Below are positions 7,983 to 15,192 of a stretch of 64,000 bases of DNA, in pieces. The notes beneath the pieces are model-generated. The model was given only the letters and a program-made list of their open reading frames with translations. It was not told the origin of the DNA and did no database searches. Numbering within the stretch: the first letter of the stretch is position 1; every line of letters begins with the position of its first letter. This DNA comes from DASPWW01 sp963841715 (GTDB lineage Bacteria > Actinomycetota > Thermoleophilia > Solirubrobacterales > 70-9): positions 186,001 through 250,000 of the forward strand of contig CAWJDP010000003.1 of the NCBI GenBank assembly GCA_963841715.1, written 5' to 3'. Position numbers and translations under genes: made by a program.

Positions 7983-9438
7983 TCTGCCGCAAGTGGGCGA
8001 TCAGCACGGCGGTCGCCCCGCAGGCCGTGAAAGCCGACACGCCGGTCGCCCAGCCGCCGTTGACGTCGCTCAGGTAGTGCACGCCGAGGTACACGCGCGT
8101 GAGCCCGATCAACGCCGTGAGCGCGATTCCGGCGGCGACGATCGCGGTGCCTCCGCCCAGCCTGGGCCGCAGGCGCACCACCAGCGTGACCGCGAGCCAC
8201 GCGTAGACGACCGCATTGGCGGCGTGCGCCGAGGGGAATGACTTCCCGGTTGCCGAGACGAGTGCACCGGTCGGGCGCGGCCGCGCGACCGCCACCTTGA
8301 GCACGTGCACGGCGACGATCGTGATCACCATCGCGGCGACGAGGACGGCGAGCTCCGGCCAGCGGCGGCGGATCCCGAGCGCGACGGCTGCGAGCGCCGC
8401 CACGGGCCAGGCGATGAAGCCCGCACCGAGCGTCGTGATCGCCCTGCAGACGTCGGTCAGCCACGCGGAGCGGAGGTCCTCGGCGAGGTTGGCCGCGGTC
8501 ACGTCCCCCGGGGTCGGGCCGGGATTGGCGGAGATCACGACCGTGTAGGCGACGACGACATAGAGCCCGATCGACAGCGCCGCGATCAGCGTCGTGAACT
8601 CGAGCCCGAGGCCTCCGGGAGTCAGCCGCTCCCAAAGAAAGCGGGCCTGGGGCTGAACGCGGCGAGAAAGCTCGACGAGTGGCCGCAGCATGCGGTTGGC
8701 GTCCATCCACTCGACCGCGCGGACGCGGTTCGCCGGCACCCGCAGGAAGCGGATCGCGACGACCAGCACGACGATCACAGCGACCGCGATCCCGAACAGG
8801 AACGTGCCCCGCCCGGCGATCTTTGCCGCCCGGTCGAGGCTCTGCGAGGCGAAGTAGCCCACGAGCGTGAACGTCGCCGCCCACAGCCCGGTCCCGAGGA
8901 TGCTGTATGGGGCGAACTGTCGGTAGCGCATTCGCGAGCTGCCGGCGATGAACGGCGCGATCGCGCGCACGAGCCCGATGAAGCGTCCGATCAGGATCGT
9001 CTTCCCGCCGTGGCGCGCGAAGTAGTCCTCGACCTGGTCGAGGCGCTCGTGGGTGATCCGGAATCGCGGGCCGTGGGTGCGCAGGAACTCGCGCCCGAGC
9101 CGGTGGCCGATCAGGAAGCTTGCCGAGTCGCCGCCGAACGCGCACGCCCAGACGATCGCGATCGTCAGGTAGACCGATGTCGCTCCCTGGCCGGCGACCG
9201 CCCCGGCGAGGATCACGATCGTCTCGCCGGGAAGAACGAGCCCGACGAAGGCCCCGGTCTCGAGGAAGGCCGAGATCCCGACGACGAGGTAGGTCCAGTT
9301 CCCGAGCCGGTGCGAAACGTCGTGGAGCATGCTCTGGAGGTCGACATGCGGCAGCTGCCGCTTGAGCACCTGGTAGGCGACGACGACGAGCACGATCGCG
9401 AGCACGATCCGGATGCGGTGGTCGCGAAGCAGCCTCAT
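7939..9438 (-). CDS. DedA-family membrane protein fused to a PAP2 phosphatase
   Basis: A 499-residue integral membrane protein. Residues 40-200 are DedA/SNARE-associated (FLETGAFVGLVLPGETIVIL, GRFIGLVRAIAPFIAGSSRM), a family now linked to flipping of phospholipid or undecaprenyl phosphate. Residues 290-480 are a PAP2 lipid-phosphate phosphatase with all three motifs: KVAVARPRP, SFPSAHA, and RVYLGVHYLSD. The fusion would couple recycling of a lipid carrier to dephosphorylation. The ATG (9438) overlaps the inferred original TGA of ispE as ATGA, which places it in the metG-tatD-rsmA-ispE operon. Confidence 0.92.
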   Translation of the reverse strand: MRLLRDHRIRIVLAIVLVVVAYQVLKRQLPHVDLQSMLHDVSHRLGNWTYLVVGISAFLETGAFVGLVLPGETIVILAGAVAGQGATSVYLTIAIVWACAFGGDSASFLIGHRLGREFLRTHGPRFRITHERLDQVEDYFARHGGKTILIGRFIGLVRAIAPFIAGSSRMRYRQFAPYSILGTGLWAATFTLVGYFASQSLDRAAKIAGRGTFLFGIAVAVIVVLVVAIRFLRVPANRVRAVEWMDANRMLRPLVELSRRVQPQARFLWERLTPGGLGLEFTTLIAALSIGLYVVVAYTVVISANPGPTPGDVTAANLAEDLRSAWLTDVCRAITTLGAGFIAWPVAALAAVALGIRRRWPELAVLVAAMVITIVAVHVLKVAVARPRPTGALVSATGKSFPSAHAANAVVYAWLAVTLVVRLRPRLGGGTAIVAAGIALTALIGLTRVYLGVHYLSDVNGGWATGVSAFTACGATAVLIAHLRQNARSRESHARNDRA

Positions 9439-10267
9439 CGCTCCCCGCAGGGTGCGGTGACGATCGGATCCATCTCGGCGCGAGCGCCGCCGCGGCGCGC
9501 TCGGCCTCGGGCGCGGTAGCGAAGAGGCCGAACGCGGTCGGTCCCGATCCGGTCATTCGCGCGACGGGCGCCCCAGCCGCGGCAAGCGCGTCGAGCGCCT
9601 CGGCGATCTCGGGACGCAGCGCGAGCGCCGCCGGCTCGAGGTCGTTGACGAGCAGGCCCGCGTAGTCGAGCGGGCTCGCGCCCTCGGCGGCGGCGGCGCG
9701 AAGCTCGCCGCCGAGCGCGGCGAGCTCGTCGGCGGTGCGCACGAGGCCGCGGCGGTCGGCCTCGGCGAAGACATCGCCGGTCGGGAGCCCCTCGGGAGAG
9801 GGAACCAGGACGACTGCGTAGTCGTCGGGCGGGAGGAGCGGCTCGACGCGTTCGCCCGCGCCTCCGACGAGCGCGAGGCCCGGCCGCAGCTGCGAGGGGA
9901 CGTCGGCGCCGAGCCCGGCGGCGATCTCCTCGAGCCCGTCGACCTCGCGGCTGGCGAGCCGCAGCACCGCCCCGGCGTCGGCGCTCCCGCCGCCGAGCCC
10001 GCCTGAGACCGGGGTCCACTTCTTGATCTCAATCCGAAGCGGCGGATGCGACCACCCGCGCGCGCGCAGCTCGTCGAGCGCCCGCGCTGCGAGGTTCGGC
10101 CCCTCGACCCCGGGGCAGACGACCTCGTCGGCCTCCGCGTCGGCGACCTCGATCAGGTCGGCAAGCTCCAGCGGCTGAAACAGGGACACCAGCTCATGCA
10201 GCCCGTTCTCGCGACGTCCGCCGAGGTACAGGCAGAGGTTCAGCTTCGCCGGAGCCTGGAGAATCAA
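9435..10267 (-). CDS. ispE: IspE, 4-diphosphocytidyl-2-C-methyl-D-erythritol kinase (apparent frameshift near the 3' end)
   Basis: MEP-pathway GHMP kinase that phosphorylates CDP-methylerythritol. Motifs include APAKLNLCLYLGG at the N-terminus, the ATP loop PVSGGLGGGSADAGAVL, and RMTGSGPTAFGLF near the C-terminus. The start is TTG 10267, with a GGAGGAGG Shine-Dalgarno about 9 nt upstream. The frame stays open through the DedA gene to 7967. A neighbouring frame encodes the expected tail (EMDPIVTAPCGER) and stops with a TGA overlapping the DedA ATG. One missing G near 9476 would restore a 278-codon gene (833 nt present, 834 needed). I read this as a one-base deletion, biological or from sequencing. 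Confidence 0.88.
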
Positions 10268-11106
10268 TCCGGCCGCCTCCTCCGCGGGGGAGGCGCCCGG
10301 TGGGGCGCCGAGGGGGCGAAGCCCCCTTGTCCCGGGCGGCCGGGTCTGCGGCAATCAGCGCGTCGAGGCGGGCGAACTCCGCCGGGGAAAGGGTCTCGGC
10401 GCGCGCGTCCTCCGGCAGGTCGAGCTCGCGCAACGCGGCGCGCGCCCGCGCCCGCTCGATCCCGCCCGCGAGCTCGAGCGAGCGCGGAAGCGTCTTGCGC
10501 CGGTGTGCGAACGCCTCGTGGACGAGCGCGCGCATCCGCTCCGGCGCCGCCTCCGCGCGCCGCCGCAGGCTCAGCAGGGCCGACTCGACACGCGGCCGCG
10601 GCGCGAACACCGCCGGGTCGACCGTCCGCAGCAGCTCGACCTCGCACGCGAGCTGGACGATCACGCTCGGCGCCCCGTACAGCCGCGTGCCCGGCCCGGC
10701 GCGAAGCCGCTCGGCGATCTCGCGCTGGACCGTCACGGTCCAGCGCTCGAGCCCGAGAGCTCCTCGATCGAGCGGATCAGGATCGGGGTCGCGATCGAGT
10801 ACGGGAGGTTCGAGACCATCGCCGACGGCGCCGGGTCGAGCGCGCCGAGGTCGATCCGCATCGCGTCCCCCACTCGACGCTCACGTTCGGATGCTCCTCC
10901 GCGACCGCCTCGAGCTCCGGCCGCAGCGCCTCGTCGAGCTCGATCACGTGCAGCTGGGCGACCAGCGGCGCGAGCCGCCGGCTCAGCGCCCCAGCGCCGC
11001 CGCCGACCTCGATCACGACGTCGCCGGGTCCGAGCTCGGCAAGGCGCACGATCGCGTCGAGCAGGTTCGGATCGGCGAGGAAGTTTTGCCCGAGGCGCGG
11101 CCTCAC
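10194..11106 (-). CDS. rsmA: RsmA (KsgA), 16S rRNA adenine dimethyltransferase (two apparent frameshifts)
   Basis: Dimethylates the two adjacent adenines near the 3' end of 16S rRNA. In frame order the pieces read RPRLGQNFLADPNLLD, then the SAM site VVIEVGGGAGALSRRL, then (after a shift near 10867-10871) AMRIDLGALDPAPSAMVSNL with PYSIATP, then (after a shift near 10751) WTVTVQREIAERLRAGPG to the C-terminal domain. Each shift is repaired by one extra base: one in a run of five G's, one next to GGGC. Adding two bases to the 913 nt gives 305 codons. The GTG start overlaps the tatD stop as GTGA. The last ~30 codons run through a hairpin cluster and are not conserved-looking, so the original stop may have been lost. 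Confidence 0.85.
10275..10327. repeat. Cluster of three adjacent hairpins at the rsmA/ispE junction
   Basis: Three perfect inverted repeats lie in a row: GCCTCC/GGAGGC (10275-10294), GGCGCCC/GGGCGCC (10292-10309) and AGGGGGC-GAA-GCCCCCT (10311-10327). They fall where rsmA should end and include, on the minus strand, the GGAGGAGG that precedes ispE. The segment GCGGAGGAGGCGGC also occurs in the 38-bp repeat at 53651. Looks like a REP-type element. Confidence 0.6.
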
Positions 11107-11873
11107 CACCGCAGCGCCCTCGCGGCGTTCGCCTCCAGCGTCCGCTCGAGCGCCGCATAGTCGACGCCACGCACCTCGGCCAGCCGCTCCGCGGTCGCGA
11201 CGACGTTGGCCGGCCGGTTCGGCTTGCCGCGCTGCGGCTGCGGCGAGAGGAACGGCGAGTCGGTCTCGACGAGCACGAGCTCGTCGGGGACGCGCCTCGC
11301 CGCCTCGCGGATCGGCTCCGCCTTCGGGTAGGTGAGGTTGCCCGCGAAGGAGCAGAACCATCCGCGTTCCGCCGCCTCGGCGACGCGCTCGGGCGGGGCC
11401 GAGAAGCAGTGCAGGATCACGCTCACGCCGGCGGCGTCCTGCGCCAGCGTCGCCCAAGCCTCGTCGGTCGCCTCGCTCGAGCCCTTCGCGTCCCTGACGT
11501 GGATCACGAGCGGGAGCCTGGTGCGGCGGGCGATCTCTATCTGAGCGGCAAACGCTTCGCGCTGCGCTTCGAGCGGCGAGCCGTCCCGGTAGCGATCGAG
11601 GCCCGTCTCGCCGATCGCCCGCACGCGCGGGTGCGCCGCAAGCTCCTCGATCGCCTCCGCGGCGCGCTCGTCGAAGCCCCGAGCCTCGTTCGGGTGCCGT
11701 CCAACCGCCGCGAACACCTCGTCGCTCGCCTCGGCCGCCGCGACGGCCTCGGCGTTCGAGGCCTCGTCGAGGCCGACGGTGAGGATGCGGCCAACTCCGA
11801 CGGCCCCGGCCGCGCCGACGAGCTCCTCGTCGGCCGGCTCGCACACCCCGAGGTGGGCGTGTGTGTCGATCAC
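11103..11873 (-). CDS. tatD: TatD family metal-dependent hydrolase (DNase-like)
   Basis: A 256-residue TIM-barrel hydrolase of the TatD/YcfH family. The metal site is visible: VIDTHAHLG at the N-terminus, IGETGLDRYR, LVIHVRDAKG, ILHCFSAPPE, and LVETDSPFLSP near the C-terminus. Members are reported as 3'-5' exonucleases or D-aminoacyl-tRNA-related hydrolases. The GTG start (11873) overlaps the metG stop by 4 bp (GTGA), and its own stop overlaps rsmA the same way. This is a compact metG-tatD-rsmA-ispE operon, as in many actinobacteria. Confidence 0.95.
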   Translation of the reverse strand: MIDTHAHLGVCEPADEELVGAAGAVGVGRILTVGLDEASNAEAVAAAEASDEVFAAVGRHPNEARGFDERAAEAIEELAAHPRVRAIGETGLDRYRDGSPLEAQREAFAAQIEIARRTRLPLVIHVRDAKGSSEATDEAWATLAQDAAGVSVILHCFSAPPERVAEAAERGWFCSFAGNLTYPKAEPIREAARRVPDELVLVETDSPFLSPQPQRGKPNRPANVVATAERLAEVRGVDYAALERTLEANAARALRW

Positions 11874-13372
11874 TCGACCTTCGGGAACAGCGGCGGCAGC
11901 TTCTCGACCCGCTGGCCGCCGCCGCGGCCGCCGAACGCCGACGGGCCCCGCTCGGTCTCGCCCAGCGCCCCGAGCAGCCTCGCCGCGGTCGACGGAATGT
12001 ACGGGACGAGCATCAGCGTCACGATGCGGAGGCCTTCGGCGAGGTTGTAGAGGACGCCGTCGAGCTCGGCCGCGGCGCCTTCGTCCTTGGCGAGGTCCCA
12101 AGGCCGCTTCTCCTCGACGTAGCGGTTCAGCCGCCGCACCCGCGTCCAGATCCGCTCCAGCGCCTGGGTCAGCTCGGCGCGGTCGAGCAGGCCGGAGACC
12201 TCCTCCGCGAGCGCGTCGAGGCCGTCGTCGCCCCCGCCGAGCTCGGCCTCCGGCGGGGCGTCGGGGACGACGCCCTCGTGGTAGCGGTCGATCATCGCCA
12301 GCGTGCGGTTGGCGAGGTTGCCGTACTCGTTCGCGAGCTCGGTCTCGTAGCGCGTCTCGAACCCCGGCGCGGAGACCGAGCCGTCGTTGCCGAAGCTGAC
12401 CTCGCGGAAGCAGTAGTAGCGCAGCGCGTCAGCGCCGAAACGCCCGATCACCTCGTTGGGGTCGAGCACGTTGCCGAGCGACTTCGACATCTTCTTCTCG
12501 CCCATCAGCAGGAAGCCGTGGATCACCATCCGCTGGGGCGGCTCGTAGCCGGCAGCCATCAGCAGCGCCGGCCACGTGACGGCGTGGAACTTGAGGATGT
12601 CCTTTGCGAGCACGTGGTAGTTCGCGGGCCAGTACTCGTCCGTCAGGTCCTCGCCGTCGCGCGCGAAGCTGAGCGCGGTGACGTAGTTGAGCAGCGCGTC
12701 GAACCACACGTACATGCGCTGGCTCGAGTCCCAGGGCAGCTCCATCCCCCATTTCAGCCGCGGGCGCGACAGCGACACGTCCTCGAGCTCGCGGATCAGC
12801 GCCAGGGCCTCGTTGGCGCGGAAGTCGGGGATGACGAAGTCCGGCCGCTCCTCGTACAGCCGCAACAGCGGCTCCTTGAACGAGGACAGGCGGAAGAACC
12901 AGTTCTCCTCGCGTTCGCGCTCGAGCGGGATCTCGTGGATCAGGCAGGTGTTGCCAGGGCCGAGCTCGCGATCGGTCTTGAAGTCGGCGCAGCGCGGGCA
13001 GTACCAGCCCTCGTACACGCCCTCGTAGACGTGGCCGTTGTCGTAGACCCGCTGCATGATCTCGGCGACCTTGGCCTCGTGGCGCGGGTCCGAGGTGCGG
13101 ATGAAGAAGTCGTTCGTCGCCCCGATGCTCCGCACCATCTGCTCGAACTTCGGCGTGTTGCGGTTGACGAGCTCCTGCGGGGTCAGCCCCTCGCGCTCGG
13201 CCGCGACCTCGATCGGCTCCCCATGCTCGTCGGTGCCCGTGAGAAAGAACACGTCCTCCCCGCGCTGGCGCATATGGCGGGCGAGGATGTCGGCTGCGAT
13301 CGTCGAGTACGCGTGGCCCAGGTGCGGCTCCGCGTTTACATAGTAGATCGGGGTTGTGACGTAGAAGCCCAT
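11870..13372 (-). CDS. metG: Methionyl-tRNA synthetase
   Basis: Charges tRNA-Met. The 500-residue class I synthetase starts MGFYVTTPIYYVNAEPHLGH (HIGH-type motif). It has a zinc knuckle (YCPRCADF ... TCLIHEIP), FDALLNYVTAL, and the KMSKS loop (KKMSKSLGN) near residue 300. It ends after the anticodon-binding helical domain without the C-terminal tRNA-binding extension, the short form common in actinobacteria. It heads the operon to tatD, rsmA, ispE and dedA-PAP2. Confidence 0.98.
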   Translation of the reverse strand: MGFYVTTPIYYVNAEPHLGHAYSTIAADILARHMRQRGEDVFFLTGTDEHGEPIEVAAEREGLTPQELVNRNTPKFEQMVRSIGATNDFFIRTSDPRHEAKVAEIMQRVYDNGHVYEGVYEGWYCPRCADFKTDRELGPGNTCLIHEIPLEREREENWFFRLSSFKEPLLRLYEERPDFVIPDFRANEALALIRELEDVSLSRPRLKWGMELPWDSSQRMYVWFDALLNYVTALSFARDGEDLTDEYWPANYHVLAKDILKFHAVTWPALLMAAGYEPPQRMVIHGFLLMGEKKMSKSLGNVLDPNEVIGRFGADALRYYCFREVSFGNDGSVSAPGFETRYETELANEYGNLANRTLAMIDRYHEGVVPDAPPEAELGGGDDGLDALAEEVSGLLDRAELTQALERIWTRVRRLNRYVEEKRPWDLAKDEGAAAELDGVLYNLAEGLRIVTLMLVPYIPSTAARLLGALGETERGPSAFGGRGGGQRVEKLPPLFPKVE

Positions 13373-13391
13373 TCACTGACTGAGGATATGA

Positions 13392-13421
13392 AGAGGGGGC
13401 GCCCCGCCGGGCGCCCCCTCT
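13392..13421 (-). terminator. GC-rich hairpin terminator of the secreted-protein gene
   Basis: A perfect 13-bp stem AGAGGGGGCGCCC / GGGCGCCCCCTCT with a 4-nt loop, 40 bp past the stop of the gene at 13462. On the minus strand it is followed by TCATAT rather than a clear U-tract. It separates that gene from metG. Confidence 0.8.
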
Positions 13422-13461
13422 CCTTACTACGCCCGGGCGATCCCCGGACAGTTCCGTCGAA

Positions 13462-14316
13462 TCAATGACGGTGCTTGTGGTGGTGGTGGTGCTTCTTCTT
13501 CGGCTTGCACTTGATCGGGGTCGAGTTGTCGACGCCGTTGATCGCAGGCGCGCCGTTGTAGTACGACCAATCGCTCGTCACCTTGATCTTCTTGCTCTTG
13601 CAGCGAGCGGAGATGTAGAAGCGCTTCTTCTTCTTCTTGCCGCTCTTCGCCTTGTACGTCTTGCCGACTGTGGTCTGGAAGTCGACAAGCGTGCAAGCGC
13701 CGCCCAGCAGCTGATCGACGGGCACGTGCAGTCGCGTGCCGTACCCGGAGACCGGCGACTTCTCCAGCGTCCCGATGAGCGGGATCGTCGTCAGGTAGGC
13801 CCCGGTCGAACCATCAGGGTTCTGCTGGTGGACCACCGACTGGAGGATGATCGTCGGCTTGCCGGCATTCGGCACCCCGTTGAACGCCGTCACCACCGTC
13901 GGCGTCACTGACGAAATCGAGGGGTTGGGAACGCAGTTACCGACTGCGGTCCCGGATCCGACGATCGAGTCAGGGCACGCGGCCTTCGCGGAGTCAGTGT
14001 CCCCGCTCACCAGGCTCGGGTCGCACTGCGGAAGGCCCTTCGTCGTGAACTTGATGTTCTTGTCGAAGTCGATGTCCGCCGTCTGGGTCTCGGCCGGGAG
14101 CGCCTTGACCGCATCGGTCGGACCAAACCCGGACGCGCCGCTCGTAGTCGTGTGAATCGAGAGCTTGACGCTCTTCTTGTACTTCTTCTTGTCCAGCTTC
14201 GTCGGGCTGATGCTGGCCGACAGCGACTGGGTGCTGGCGGCGTTGGCGACGCCGGTCAGTCCCAGCGCCAGCGCCAAGGCCAGCGCCCAGACGAAATGTC
14301 TGCGCGATTTGCGCAT
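13462..14316 (-). CDS. Secreted protein, paralogue of the gene at 23549; natural His-rich C-terminus
   Basis: 284 residues with a Sec signal peptide (MRKSRRHFVWALALALALGL, cleavage near ANA-AS). The mature protein begins with a Lys-rich motif (SPTKLDKKKYKKSVKLSIHT). Two Cys pairs (GLPQCDPSLV, KAACPDSIVG) and the core PSISSVTPTVVTAFNGVPN follow. The tail has KSGKKKKKRFYISARCKSKK and ends in a run of five His plus HKHRH. I recognise no characterised family. The long near-identical stretches shared with the gene at 23549 show a recent duplication; the His tail is absent there and could bind metal. Shine-Dalgarno AGGAAG precedes ATG 14316. Confidence 0.8.
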   Translation of the reverse strand: MRKSRRHFVWALALALALGLTGVANAASTQSLSASISPTKLDKKKYKKSVKLSIHTTTSGASGFGPTDAVKALPAETQTADIDFDKNIKFTTKGLPQCDPSLVSGDTDSAKAACPDSIVGSGTAVGNCVPNPSISSVTPTVVTAFNGVPNAGKPTIILQSVVHQQNPDGSTGAYLTTIPLIGTLEKSPVSGYGTRLHVPVDQLLGGACTLVDFQTTVGKTYKAKSGKKKKKRFYISARCKSKKIKVTSDWSYYNGAPAINGVDNSTPIKCKPKKKHHHHHKHRH

Positions 14317-14400
14317 ATAGACACACTTCCTTTCCTGTCCCGGGGGGTCGCGGTTGTCTCCGCCCCCCCGGAGTGGGGTCCCCTGCTGGTCCCGTCATAG
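14317..14400 (-). promoter_or_regulatory. 5' leader with a diverged copy of the mce/sdhB leader motif
   Basis: On the minus strand the sequence GGCGGAGACAACCGCG (14351-14366 region) followed by GGGACAGGAAAGGAAGTGTG matches the leader at 31837-31924 (GGCGGAGACAACTGCG ... GCGACAGGCAGGTGGGTGT). C- and G-runs (CCGGGGGGG / CCCCCCGG) can pair around it. This suggests a structured 5' UTR for the secreted-protein gene. Confidence 0.45.
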
Positions 14401-14457
14401 GGATTCTACTCCCTCAAGAACCCCGCCCGGAGTCGGTAGTTGCGCTGGATCGCTCCG

Positions 14458-14721
14458 CTAGATCAGGCTTTCCTGGCCCTTCGTGGCTCCGCGCCGGCGC
14501 GGCACCCCGGCGGCCTCGGTCAGCGCCGTCTCCACGTCGGCGAGGATCGCTCGCTCCGAGCGCGAGGCGACGATCGGCTCCAAGAGCCCGTCGACGTGGA
14601 CGTACGTGCGTCGCCCCTCGCCGCGCTCCGCGGACTCGATTGGGACGAGCGCGTAGATCCGGTCGGCGCGGACGAACTTCCCGTATCCGAGCGAAACGAG
14701 CCGCGGATCGCGCTTCGGCAT
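14458..14721 (-). CDS. DUF370 / RemA-like small regulatory protein
   Basis: 87 residues resembling the DUF370 (RemA) family: LVSLGYGKFVRADRIYALVP matches the family's N-terminal 'G(Y/F)GN.V..(D/N)RI.AIV' pattern, and the end of the core reads PIVASRSERAILADVETAL. In Bacillus, RemA is a DNA-binding activator of matrix genes, and other members sit near guanylate kinase genes. Here the neighbours are secreted proteins. The identification rests on the short N-terminal motif. Confidence 0.6.
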   Translation of the reverse strand: MPKRDPRLVSLGYGKFVRADRIYALVPIESAERGEGRRTYVHVDGLLEPIVASRSERAILADVETALTEAAGVPRRRGATKGQESLI

Positions 14722-14790
14722 CAGTCAATCACCGTCGACGACAAACGATACGCCGCGCGGCGGCGCCGTCCCGGCGCTCCGGTGGCTCAG

Positions 14791-15141
14791 CTAATCGATC
14801 CGGTCGAGCGCGCGGCGGGCTTTCTTCACGCAGCTGGGATCGAACGGCGGCACGGTGACGACGCCGACGACCCCGTGCGCGTCGGTGAGGACCAGGCCCT
14901 TGCCGCCGGAGTCGTCCGCTCGGGAGATCTCGTCCTCGTTGTTGAGCAGGTTGCCGTCGACCTGACAGAAGGGATCGCCGCCGATCGCGTACGAGCTGCC
15001 CTGCTTCAGGGGCTTGAGGCCGAGCGCATGAATGATCCGCTGGTTGGACACCGACTCCGAGTTGCCGCAGCCGGTGAGCGCGATGGCTCCGCCGAGCACA
15101 GCGAGTGCAGCCACGGCGGCGCTGATCGTTCGGATCCCCAC
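14791..15141 (-). CDS. Putative lipoprotein of unknown function
   Basis: 116 residues from a GTG start. The N-terminus MGIRTISAAVAALAVLGGAI ends in a lipobox (ALTGC), so the protein is probably anchored outside the membrane through a diacylated Cys. The mature part has two more Cys (DPFCQVDGN, FDPSCVKKA) that may form a disulfide. No family recognised. It lies 51 bp after the ROK-RsmI gene on the same strand. Confidence 0.7.
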   Translation of the reverse strand: MGIRTISAAVAALAVLGGAIALTGCGNSESVSNQRIIHALGLKPLKQGSSYAIGGDPFCQVDGNLLNNEDEISRADDSGGKGLVLTDAHGVVGVVTVPPFDPSCVKKARRALDRID

Positions 15142-15192
15142 GGTACGGCGGGCAGCCTATTTGACAGCGGGCGGTCCCGGCGGGTCCGCCTG

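Noticed and set aside
7967..10354. A 795-codon IspE fusion protein running through the DedA gene
   Set aside because: After the IspE domain the frame only yields Arg/Pro-rich sequence antiphase to a clear DedA-PAP2 gene. The expected IspE tail is in another frame, so a one-base deletion explains it better.
13462..13510. Vector-derived His tag
   Set aside because: The His run is interspersed with Lys/Arg and sits after a tail shared with the native paralogue; no vector sequence surrounds it.
14317..14400. Known c-di-AMP (ydaO-type) riboswitch
   Set aside because: GGGGACC-like bases recall it, but the conserved helices and the GAAUCCGUC-type block are missing.
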